Shown here: piece after piece, positions 42,191-49,405 of the stretch | Layout: every line of letters starts with the position of its first letter | Numbering within the stretch: the stretch's first letter is position 1 | From: Kluyvera cryocrescens NBRC 102467 | GTDB lineage: Bacteria; Pseudomonadota; Gammaproteobacteria; Enterobacterales; Enterobacteriaceae | Length of the DNA: 64,000 bases | Direction of reading: 5' to 3' | Assembly: GCF_001571285.1 (NCBI RefSeq) | Contig: NZ_BCTM01000022.1 | Location: 32,755 to 96,754 of the forward strand | Program-made: the position numbers and the translations under genes | The notes under the pieces: model-generated | Told to the model about the DNA's origin: nothing | The model's input: the letters and a program-made list of their open reading frames with translations, nothing else | Databases searched by the model: none

Positions 42191-43666
42191 TTAGCCTGCG
42201 ACAGCGATACGCTTCATATCGGTCATGTAGCCGCGCAGTTTTTTACCCACTTTCTCGATCTCGTGGCCGCGAATGGCTTCGTTCACATCACGCAGCTGGG
42301 CGTTGTCTACTGCGCCTTCGGCAATCGCTTTACCCAAGTCGCCGGTCTGCAGCGTGGTCATGAACTCTTTCAGCAGCGGCACACAAGCGTAAGAGAACAG
42401 GTAGTTACCATATTCCGCGGTATCAGAGATAACCACGTTCATTTCGTACAGACGCTTACGGGCGATGGTGTTGGCAATCAGCGGCAGTTCGTGCAGTGAT
42501 TCGTAGTAAGCGGATTCTTCGATGATGCCGGAATCCACCATGGTTTCAAACGCCAGCTCAACGCCCGCTTTCACCATCGCGATCATCAGAACGCCTTTAT
42601 CAAAGTACTCTTGCTCACCGATTTTACCGTCAAACTGCGCAGCCGTTTCGAACGCGGTTTTACCGGTCTCTTCACGCCAGGTCAGCAGTTTCTTATCGTC
42701 GTTGGCCCAGTCAGCCATCATGCCGGAAGAGAATTCGCCGGAGATGATGTCATCCATGTGTTTCTGGAACAGCGGCGCCATGATCTCTTTCAACTGCTCG
42801 GACAGCGCATAAGCACGCAGTTTCGCCGGGTTGGACAGGCGGTCCATCATCAGGGTGATGCCGCCCTGCTTCAGCGCTTCGGTGATGGTTTCCCAGCCGA
42901 ACTGAATCAGTTTCTCAGCGTATGCCGGGTCGGTACCTTCTTCCACCAGCTTGTCGAAGCACAGCAGAGAGCCCGCCTGCAGCATACCGCACAGGATAGT
43001 CTGCTCACCCATCAGGTCAGATTTCACTTCTGCTACGAAGGAAGACTCCAGAACACCTGCGCGGTGACCGCCGGTTGCTGCAGCCCAGGCTTTGGCAATC
43101 GCCATGCCTTCGCCTTTCGGATCGTTTTCCGGGTGAACGGCGATAAGCGTCGGCACGCCGAAGCCACGCTTGTATTCTTCACGCACTTCGGTGCCCGGGC
43201 ACTTCGGCGCCACCATCACAACGGTGATGTCTTTACGGATCTGCTCGCCCACTTCAACGATGTTGAAACCGTGGGAATAACCCAGCGCCGCGCCGTCTTT
43301 CATCAGCGGCTGTACGGAACGCACCACGTCAGAGTGCTGCTTGTCCGGCGTCAGGTTAACAACGAGATCAGCCTGCGGGATCAGCTCTTCATAGGTCCCG
43401 ACTTTGAAGCCGTTCTCGGTTGCTTTACGCCAGGAAGCACGTTTTTCAGCAATCGCTTCGTTACGCAGGGCATAAGCGATATCCAGACCGGAGTCACGCA
43501 TGTTCAGGCCCTGGTTCAGACCCTGAGCGCCACAGCCGACGATGACCACTTTTTTACCCTGAAGGTAGCTTGCGCCATCGGCGAATTCGTCGCGGCCCAT
43601 AAAGCGACATTTACCCAGCTGTGCCAGCTGCTGGCGCAGGTTCAGTGTATTAAAGTAGTTAGCCAT
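42191..43666 (-). CDS. ilvC: Ketol-acid reductoisomerase IlvC
   Basis: The 491-residue class II (long) KARI converts acetolactate and acetohydroxybutyrate to dihydroxy acids in valine/isoleucine synthesis. The NADPH motif [18 protein letters not shown] lies near residues 35-52, and the duplicated C-terminal knotted domain with [11 protein letters not shown] is present. It is divergent from ilvY, whose product activates it in response to substrate. Confidence 0.97.
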   Translation of the reverse strand: MANYFNTLNLRQQLAQLGKCRFMGRDEFADGASYLQGKKVVIVGCGAQGLNQGLNMRDSGLDIAYALRNEAIAEKRASWRKATENGFKVGTYEELIPQADLVVNLTPDKQHSDVVRSVQPLMKDGAALGYSHGFNIVEVGEQIRKDITVVMVAPKCPGTEVREEYKRGFGVPTLIAVHPENDPKGEGMAIAKAWAAATGGHRAGVLESSFVAEVKSDLMGEQTILCGMLQAGSLLCFDKLVEEGTDPAYAEKLIQFGWETITEALKQGGITLMMDRLSNPAKLRAYALSEQLKEIMAPLFQKHMDDIISGEFSSGMMADWANDDKKLLTWREETGKTAFETAAQFDGKIGEQEYFDKGVLMIAMVKAGVELAFETMVDSGIIEESAYYESLHELPLIANTIARKRLYEMNVVISDTAEYGNYLFSYACVPLLKEFMTTLQTGDLGKAIAEGAVDNAQLRDVNEAIRGHEIEKVGKKLRGYMTDMKRIAVAG

Positions 43667-43757
43667 GATGGTGTACTCCGTGATGTTGTGTGTCTTATTG
43701 TTCGGTTCGCTTTTGCGAGAATGAACCCACTATATGACAGGAAATTTATTGCGGAAA

Positions 43758-43795
43758 TTGATATATTCACAACGTCATGTTGCAATTTATGCAAC
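43758..43795. promoter_or_regulatory. IlvY operators between ilvC and ilvY
   Basis: GTTGCA-ATTTA-TGCAAC (43779-43795) is a perfect palindrome containing the LysR-type T-N11-A box TTGCA-N5-TGCAA; a second T-N11-A box, TTGTGAATATATCAA on the minus strand, lies at 43758-43772 nearer ilvC. E. coli IlvY binds two such tandem operators cooperatively to activate ilvC and repress itself. Confidence 0.75.
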
Positions 43796-43817
43796 GTAAA
43801 ATCGTGGAGTACGATCT

Positions 43818-44720
43818 GTGGATTTACGCGATCTCAAAACCTTCCTGCATCTGGCGGAAAGCCGTCATTTTGGCCGTAGCGCCCGGGCAATGCACGTCAG
43901 CCCCTCCACGCTTTCCCGGCAGATTCAGCGGCTGGAAGAAGACCTCGGCCAGCCGCTGTTTGTGCGTGATAACCGAACGGTCACCCTCACCGAAGCCGGC
44001 GAAGAGCTGCGCGTTTTCGCCCAGCAGACGCTGCTGCAGTATCAACAACTGCGTCATACCCTCGACCAGCAGGGGCCATCGCTGTCGGGGGAGCTACATA
44101 TTTTCTGCTCCGTCACCGCCGCCTACAGCCATCTGCCGCCGATTCTCGATCGCTTCCGCGCCGAACATCCGTCGGTGGAAATCAAACTCACCACCGGTGA
44201 TGCCGCCGATGCGATGGATAAAGTGGTGACAGGGGAAGCCGACCTCGCCATTGCCGGTAAGCCAGAAACGCTGCCGGGCGCGGTGGCATTCTCCATGCTG
44301 GAAAATCTGGCGGTGGTGCTGATTGCCCCAGCACTTCCTTGCCCGGTGCGTAACCAGGTCTCGGTCGATAATCCGGACTGGTCTGCAGTGCCGTTTATCA
44401 TGGCCGATCAGGGCCCGGTACGCCGCCGTATTGAGCTGTGGTTCCGCCGCCATAAAATCAGCAATCCCTCGATTTACGCCACCGTTGGCGGCCATGAGGC
44501 GATGGTTTCAATGGTCGCGCTGGGCTGCGGCGTGGCGCTGCTGCCGGAAGTGGTGCTGGAAAACAGCCCCGAACCGGTGCGCAACCGCGTGATGATTCTG
44601 GAGCGCAGCGACGAAAAAACACCGTTTGAGCTCGGCGTTTGCGTACAGAAAAAACGGCTCAGCGAACCCTTGGTGGATGCCTTCTGGCGCATTGTTCTGG
44701 AGCGCAAAATTACCGACTAG
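43818..44720 (+). CDS. ilvY: LysR-type regulator IlvY
   Basis: A 300-residue LysR regulator that activates ilvC when acetolactate or acetohydroxybutyrate accumulates. The N-terminal winged helix reads MDLRDLKTFLHLAESRHFG with recognition helix STLSRQIQRLEE. The start codon is GTG. The C-terminus (VLERKITD) is different from and slightly longer than that of E. coli. Confidence 0.96.
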   Translation: MDLRDLKTFLHLAESRHFGRSARAMHVSPSTLSRQIQRLEEDLGQPLFVRDNRTVTLTEAGEELRVFAQQTLLQYQQLRHTLDQQGPSLSGELHIFCSVTAAYSHLPPILDRFRAEHPSVEIKLTTGDAADAMDKVVTGEADLAIAGKPETLPGAVAFSMLENLAVVLIAPALPCPVRNQVSVDNPDWSAVPFIMADQGPVRRRIELWFRRHKISNPSIYATVGGHEAMVSMVALGCGVALLPEVVLENSPEPVRNRVMILERSDEKTPFELGVCVQKKRLSEPLVDAFWRIVLERKITD

Positions 44721-44726
44721 CCCTGC

Positions 44727-44752
44727 GCCCTCCCATCACGGAGGGCCGTTTT
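44727..44752 (+). terminator. Terminator of ilvY
   Basis: GCCCTCC/GGAGGGC around CATCAC, followed by CGTTTT. It marks the left boundary of the inserted kinase-PTS locus. Confidence 0.75.
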
Positions 44753-44873
44753 CGCTTCCCCCAGCCATGCCCCTTTCCCGGGAGATTAATTGGTATCAAA
44801 GGTGCCAGGTATAAACGGGCCGCGCAGGTAAAATCGTCACTAAAGAAACAGTACCTTACGAGAGGGAGTGACA

Positions 44874-45878
44874 ATGCAGAAACCCAAAAAGATCTTCAAC
44901 AACACCGATAATATTCGCGCTGAAATCATGGAGGGGCTGGTGTACGCCGGGATGGGCAAAATCCACGCCCTGCCGGAGCACTGCGCGATTTACCGCACCA
45001 TGCCGCAGGATGAGCAGACGGTGATTGTCAGCGGCGGCGGCAGCGGCCACGAACCCACCTTTGCCGGGTTCGTCGGTGAAGGCGGTATCGACGCCTGTGC
45101 GCTCGGCGAAGTCTTTACCTCCCCCTCGCCGGACCAGATCATCGAGGCCAGCCGCGCCGTTCACCGGGGAAATGGCGTGCTTTTTCTCTACGGTAATTAC
45201 TCCGGCGACGGGATGAACTTCGATATCGCCGCGGAGATCCTTGCCGAAGAAGGTATTGAATGCCGTACTGTCCGCGCCACCGATGATATTGCGTCTGCGC
45301 CGCCTGAGAGAATGTCTGACCGTCGGGGCGTTGGCGGCCTGGCATTTTTATATAAGCTTGCCGGCGCCGCAGCACAGTTCGAGCACTACACGCTGCCTGC
45401 GCTCGAAGCGCTAGCGAAAAAGGCCAATCACCATACCCGCACCATCGGCGTAGCACTTAGCGGCTGTGCGCTGCCGCAGTCAGATGCCTTTAACTTTACG
45501 CTCGCCGACAACGAAATTGAGCTCGGCATCGGCATCCACGGTGAACCAGGGCTGTGCCGCATTCCTTTGCCGCAAACGGATGATCTGGTCGAGATGATGA
45601 TTGAGCGCCTGTGTGCCGACCTGCCCTTTGGCCAGGGCGATAAAGTCTGCGTCAGCGTGAATAACCTCGGGTCGCTCAGCAATAGCGAACTGATGGTGGT
45701 GACTCGCAAGGTCGGTCTATCGCTGAAAGCACGCGGGATCCACACCTATGACGTGCAGGTTGGTCACTTCTGTACCTCGCTGGAAATGTCCGGCTTCTCG
45801 CTAAGCATGCTGCGACTGGATGACGAGATGCAGCGCCTATACGACTACCCCATCAACACTCTCGGCTGGAGAAAATAA
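44874..45878 (+). CDS. DhaK-type ketose kinase subunit (plus-strand copy)
   Basis: A 334-residue Dak1/DhaK-domain protein. His59 in VSGGGSGHEP and His222 in GIGIHGEPG (the histidine that links covalently to the ketose in DhaK) are present, as is Asp112 in YGNYSGD. In E. coli DhaK the last motif reads KNYTGD; here the lysine is glycine, suggesting a changed substrate pocket. I start it at ATG 44874 after AGGGAG; a GTG 6 bp upstream is possible. It is 1 bp from its DhaL partner. Substrate phosphorylation of a short ketose is family knowledge; its identity is unknown. Confidence 0.85.
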   Translation: MQKPKKIFNNTDNIRAEIMEGLVYAGMGKIHALPEHCAIYRTMPQDEQTVIVSGGGSGHEPTFAGFVGEGGIDACALGEVFTSPSPDQIIEASRAVHRGNGVLFLYGNYSGDGMNFDIAAEILAEEGIECRTVRATDDIASAPPERMSDRRGVGGLAFLYKLAGAAAQFEHYTLPALEALAKKANHHTRTIGVALSGCALPQSDAFNFTLADNEIELGIGIHGEPGLCRIPLPQTDDLVEMMIERLCADLPFGQGDKVCVSVNNLGSLSNSELMVVTRKVGLSLKARGIHTYDVQVGHFCTSLEMSGFSLSMLRLDDEMQRLYDYPINTLGWRK

Positions 45879-45879
45879 G

Positions 45880-46509
45880 ATGCAGACACCTCAATTCACT
45901 GCCTGCCTGCGATATGTGTCGGAAGGCATGATCGCCAGCGAGCCCCGCCTGACTGCACTTGACCAGGTCATTGGCGATGGCGACCACGGTATCGGTATTA
46001 AACGCGGCTTTACCGCACTGCACACGCTGCTCTCTTCCGCTGAGTTTGCTCCTGCGGATATCGGCGAGTGTCTGCTGCAAAGCGGCACCCGATTAATGAC
46101 CAGCATGGGCGGTGCATCCGGCGCTATTTTTGGCACACTTTTCCGCGCCGGCGGCAAAGCCCTTGCTGGGCGGGAGCAGTTCGATGCGGCAACGCTTGCC
46201 GAGTGGCTGGAAATTGGCATGACCGCTATCCACCAGCGCGGAGGGGCAGAACCCGGCGATAAGACCATGGTCGACGCGCTGGCTGCCGCCGCGTTGCAGG
46301 CCAAGGCTGATGCGGCACTCCCGCTGCCGATGGCCCTCGCGCATTGTGCACACGCTGCAATGGCCGGCGCAGAAGGGACCAGTAAGATGATCGCCCGCTT
46401 TGGCCGCGCCAAAAATCTCGGGGAACGGGCAATCGGTCATTGCGATCCGGGGGCGGTGTCCATGGCGTTTATTCTGCAGTTTATGTCTGAGTTCGCGAAC
46501 CAGGCATAA
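45880..46509 (+). CDS. DhaL-type kinase subunit (plus-strand copy)
   Basis: A 209-residue Dak2/DhaL-domain protein that would bind nucleotide and phosphorylate the ketose held by the adjacent DhaK. The metal-binding aspartates Asp28, Asp33 and Asp35 are in LDQVIGDGDHG, and MGGASGAIFG and GDKTMVDAL complete the ADP/ATP pocket. GDGDHG resembles PEP-dependent E. coli DhaL, but no DhaM (EIIA-Man type) gene is seen nearby, so whether it uses ATP or a PTS phosphate donor is open. It ends at a bidirectional terminator. Confidence 0.85.
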   Translation: MQTPQFTACLRYVSEGMIASEPRLTALDQVIGDGDHGIGIKRGFTALHTLLSSAEFAPADIGECLLQSGTRLMTSMGGASGAIFGTLFRAGGKALAGREQFDAATLAEWLEIGMTAIHQRGGAEPGDKTMVDALAAAALQAKADAALPLPMALAHCAHAAMAGAEGTSKMIARFGRAKNLGERAIGHCDPGAVSMAFILQFMSEFANQA

Positions 46510-46517
46510 CAGATCAG

Positions 46518-46560
46518 GCAATAAAAAACCCGGAGCTGTGGCTGCCGGGTTTTTTATTGC
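46518..46560. terminator. Bidirectional terminator between convergent operons
   Basis: GCAATAAAAAACCCGG (46518-46533) and CCGGGTTTTTTATTGC (46545-46560) form a perfect 16-bp inverted repeat with a 11-nt loop, giving U-runs in both directions between the plus-strand DhaKL and the minus-strand operon. Confidence 0.92.
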
Positions 46561-46588
46561 CTGAAGGTTTCGCCGTTTTTAAAAAAAT

Positions 46589-46614
46589 GCCGGATAGCAG
46601 TAAGCTTATCCGGC
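46589..46614. repeat. REP-like palindrome
   Basis: GCCGGATA-GCAGTAAGCT-TATCCGGC, arms the same as at 37685-37709. It sits 31 bp beyond the stop of the HPr-like gene. Confidence 0.7.
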
Positions 46615-46644
46615 CGACGTTCAAAGGGCATCATTCATGGCCGG

Positions 46645-46911
46645 TTAATCAAAGCCAAATCCATCAGCGAACAGTACTTTCAGCTTCGCCATCGCTTCTT
46701 GCTCATCGCTGCCGCTGCAAATGATCTCAAGCGATCCCCGACCTTTGATCCCGGCACCTAAAATACTCATGATGCTTTTGCCCTTGATAACCTTACCCTC
46801 ATAGATCATCTCGATCCGCGACTGATACTGGGCGCAGGCTTTCGCCAGCACACCCGCCGGGCGCGCATGAATACCGTGCTGATTGCTGATCCTGACAACC
46901 TCTTTCAACAT
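46645..46911 (-). CDS. HPr-family phosphocarrier paralogue
   Basis: An 88-residue HPr-like protein. The phosphorylated His15 is in NQHGIHARPAG, and Ser46 in KGKSIMSILG is also kept. It differs from the housekeeping HPr of ptsHI, which lies elsewhere. Its place at the end of an operon with a PTS and a DhaK/DhaL pair implies it takes phosphate from Enzyme I and hands it to this PTS or, as the HPr-like domain of DhaM does, into the kinase. The route is inference. It lies 16 bp after the DhaL gene. Confidence 0.9.
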   Translation of the reverse strand: MLKEVVRISNQHGIHARPAGVLAKACAQYQSRIEMIYEGKVIKGKSIMSILGAGIKGRGSLEIICSGSDEQEAMAKLKVLFADGFGFD

Positions 46912-46927
46912 AATTACGCTTCCTTTT

Positions 46928-47572
46928 TCACTGCCCGTCGGCCGGACAAATAGCCTGAATGAAATGAAAATAGCCCTGAATCAAGAGTTGGGCGACCATC
47001 GCGCCGGGGTCAACAAACGTTCGTGAACGCTCGCCGTGGATAGCAGCCCGCCCATGTTTTGCCACCATTGTTGTCGTCTGCTGTACGCCCCATTGCGCCT
47101 GGTGCAGCGCCTCTCGCGCCTGAACCAGCGGCGTTGTCGTCGATTTTTTTAGTGCTACCAGCGCCGGTGCCATACCGTCGAGAAAGGTCTTTTCACCGGG
47201 CTGCGCCTTGCCGCGCTGCTGAACGCCGTCATACCACGCCTGAAAGAATGCGCTGGCATCCTCCGTCACTAGCGTCGTGCGCCCTTTAAAAATCTTACCC
47301 GCCTGCATCAAACCGGACGCCATCAGTGTGCCCATGGTGGAGGGCACTGCCGAGGCCATCGCTTTGCCCGCAAGATAAAAAAATCGCCCAATATCACGTT
47401 CTTCGCTGTGCTGTACCACATCGTTCGCCGCCGCAAAACCGTCGCTCATGGTCAGCCCCAGATCGCCATCACCCACCACGCTATCCAGTTCAGTCAGCAT
47501 CGGCTTATTCTCCTGCATCACGCGGGCCCATTCGGCAAAAAGCGGGCGCAGTTTCTGCGTATCTAGCGTCAT
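46928..47572 (-). CDS. DhaL-type kinase subunit (minus-strand copy)
   Basis: A 214-residue Dak2/DhaL protein with Asp30, Asp35 and Asp37 in LDSVVGDGDLG, the Mg-nucleotide ligands, then ASAVPSTMGTLMASG and PGEKTFLDGM. It differs clearly from the plus-strand copy in this window (GDGDLG against GDGDHG), so the two were probably acquired separately or have diverged long ago. It lies 9 bp after its DhaK. Confidence 0.86.
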   Translation of the reverse strand: MTLDTQKLRPLFAEWARVMQENKPMLTELDSVVGDGDLGLTMSDGFAAANDVVQHSEERDIGRFFYLAGKAMASAVPSTMGTLMASGLMQAGKIFKGRTTLVTEDASAFFQAWYDGVQQRGKAQPGEKTFLDGMAPALVALKKSTTTPLVQAREALHQAQWGVQQTTTMVAKHGRAAIHGERSRTFVDPGAMVAQLLIQGYFHFIQAICPADGQ

Positions 47573-47581
47573 AGTGCCTCC

Positions 47582-48592
47582 TTAAGCGGGAAACTGACGG
47601 AACATTGGCGTATCGGCTCCGGCATTCAGTAACGCCTTCAGTTCACTGTCCACCGGCATCAGACTAATCGACATGCCGGTCATCTCCATGGCCGTGGCGA
47701 ACTCACCCACCCACACGCGGAAAACGCGAATGCCGCTCTCTGCCAGAATCTGGTGAACGTGGCGATACATCAGGTACAGCTCCTCCAGTGGCGTGGCACC
47801 CAGGCCGTTAATCAGCACCGCCACGTCGTCTCCCTGCTGACAGGGCGAATCCGCCAGTAGCCAGGACATCATCTCTTCGGCAATCTGCTCTGCACTTAAC
47901 TGAGGGCCGCGCCGAATTCCGCTTTCCCCGTGAATCCCCATACCAATTTCCATTTCGTTGTCGCCGATATGGAAACCAGGTTTACCGATTCGCGGCACAA
48001 TGCAGGGCGACAACGCCACGCCAAGCGTGCGCACGCGGTCTCCAGCTTTGCGGGCAATGCGCTGCACGGTCTCCAGGTCATCCATTCTCGCCGCCGATGC
48101 GCCAGCGCATTTGTAGACGAAGAAAATCCCCGCCACGCCACGCCTTGTTGTCACGCCATCGCCTGGAGCGGCACCGGCCGAGTCGTCTGCGGCCACCACG
48201 GTACAGGTACGGATGTCGCTCTCCATGTCGGCCATTTCTGCCGCCATATCAAAATTGAAAATATCGCCGTTGTAGTTGCCGTAGAGATACAGCACGCCAG
48301 CGCCGCTATCGACGGCCTGGGTGACCGCCAGAATTTGCTCCGGCGACGGCGACTGAAACACATCGCCGATGGCGCAGCCGTCAAGCATCCCTTCACCCAC
48401 ATACCCCAGGAACAGCGGCAAATGACCTGAACCTCCGCCGGTGACGATCCCGACTTTCCCCGGTACCGGGCGCGCGGTAGCTAAGCAGTGCAGATCATCA
48501 TTGACGAAACGAAAGCGGTCGGGGTGAGCCAGATAGATGCCATCCAGCATCTCCGGGATAAAATCCTCCGCCTGATTGATAAACTTTTTCAT
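47582..48592 (-). CDS. DhaK-type ketose kinase subunit (minus-strand copy)
   Basis: A 336-residue Dak1/DhaK protein with His57 (VTGGGSGHLP), Asp110 in YGNYNGD and the ketose-linking His221 in GMGIHGESG. As in the plus-strand copy, Gly replaces the Lys of the E. coli KNYTGD motif. The start at 48592 (MKKFINQAEDFIPEML) has GGAGAG upstream; a longer frame to 48619 lacks one. Together with the aldolase just upstream it may phosphorylate a ketose product, or make the substrate that the aldolase cleaves. Confidence 0.87.
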   Translation of the reverse strand: MKKFINQAEDFIPEMLDGIYLAHPDRFRFVNDDLHCLATARPVPGKVGIVTGGGSGHLPLFLGYVGEGMLDGCAIGDVFQSPSPEQILAVTQAVDSGAGVLYLYGNYNGDIFNFDMAAEMADMESDIRTCTVVAADDSAGAAPGDGVTTRRGVAGIFFVYKCAGASAARMDDLETVQRIARKAGDRVRTLGVALSPCIVPRIGKPGFHIGDNEMEIGMGIHGESGIRRGPQLSAEQIAEEMMSWLLADSPCQQGDDVAVLINGLGATPLEELYLMYRHVHQILAESGIRVFRVWVGEFATAMEMTGMSISLMPVDSELKALLNAGADTPMFRQFPA

Positions 48593-48639
48593 GCGTTCTC
48601 TCCATGAATACCCGCCCAATCGGGCGGGGCGTTGAGGTA

Positions 48640-49302
48640 TTAGCGGGCGAACTTAATCTGTGAAGGATATTCCCAGCGCTGCAGCTCTTCCGGGGTAAAG
48701 GATCCCGGCTCTTTACCGCCATTAATCATCAGCGCGTGGTAGTAAATCTGCGCCATCTCCTCGAGGTAAGCGGATTTCAGTACCGCTTCGTACGGGTCTT
48801 TATCCACGCCAATCGCGCCATGCTTTTCCATCAGGATGGCATCAGCGCGTTTAATCGGCTCGATAACGCTGTCCGACAGCGCTGGCGTGCCAGGCCGGCC
48901 ATACGGCGCAACGGGGATCACCCCATCTTTGAGATTTAGGATTGCACACTCATATACCACCGCTGGGATCGGCTTATTCAATACGGCAAACGAAGTGGCA
49001 TAGAGTGAGTGGGTGTGAGAGATGGCAAAAATATCCGGGCGCGCTTTATAAATCTCGATGTGCATCAGACATTCGCTGGTTGGACGCAGGCCGGCCTCGC
49101 TTTCGATAACGTTCGCTTCAACGTCCATCACCACAATATCCCGCGGTGTTAAATGCATTTTATCGATAGTGGTTGGGGTCACCAGAATAAGCCCAGTCTC
49201 TTTATCCCGTACGCTGGAATTACCGGCTTTATGTTTACATAAACCCCACTGCTGAGCGGTTCTGGCCATTTCAACAACGTGTTTTTTCTGAATCTCTAAC
49301 AT
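48640..49302 (-). CDS. Class II aldolase (fuculose-phosphate aldolase family)
   Basis: A 220-residue zinc-dependent class II aldolase/adducin-family protein. The zinc histidines are in ISHTHSLYAT and EKHGAIGV, and the catalytic Glu in RPTSECLMHIEIY aligns with Glu73 of FucA. Such enzymes cleave ketose-1-phosphates to dihydroxyacetone phosphate and an aldehyde. In this cluster the substrate would be a phosphorylated ketose derived from the PTS sugar. It could also belong to the related epimerase branch (AraD-like); the motif alone does not decide. Confidence 0.83.
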   Translation of the reverse strand: MLEIQKKHVVEMARTAQQWGLCKHKAGNSSVRDKETGLILVTPTTIDKMHLTPRDIVVMDVEANVIESEAGLRPTSECLMHIEIYKARPDIFAISHTHSLYATSFAVLNKPIPAVVYECAILNLKDGVIPVAPYGRPGTPALSDSVIEPIKRADAILMEKHGAIGVDKDPYEAVLKSAYLEEMAQIYYHALMINGGKEPGSFTPEELQRWEYPSQIKFAR

Positions 49303-49366
49303 AATATTTATCCTGTATACGGTGGTAAGGGCGAACGCGGTCGCGACAGTTATTGCCGTGAAATAA

Positions 49367-49390
49367 CGTTGCAGCGTATAAGCTGCAACG
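49367..49390 (-). terminator. Hairpin between activator and aldolase genes
   Basis: CGTTGCAGC/GCTGCAACG, a perfect 9-bp stem with a 6-nt loop, followed only by TTATTT on the minus strand. It may attenuate transcription or separate the PTS-activator mRNA from the aldolase-kinase mRNA. Confidence 0.5.
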
Positions 49391-49405
49391 ACATTGAATT
49401 AATAT

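Noticed and set aside
42611..43879. 422-codon ORF antisense to ilvC running into the ilvY region
   Set aside because: It is a shadow of the long ilvC frame, and its end overlaps the certain ilvY start.
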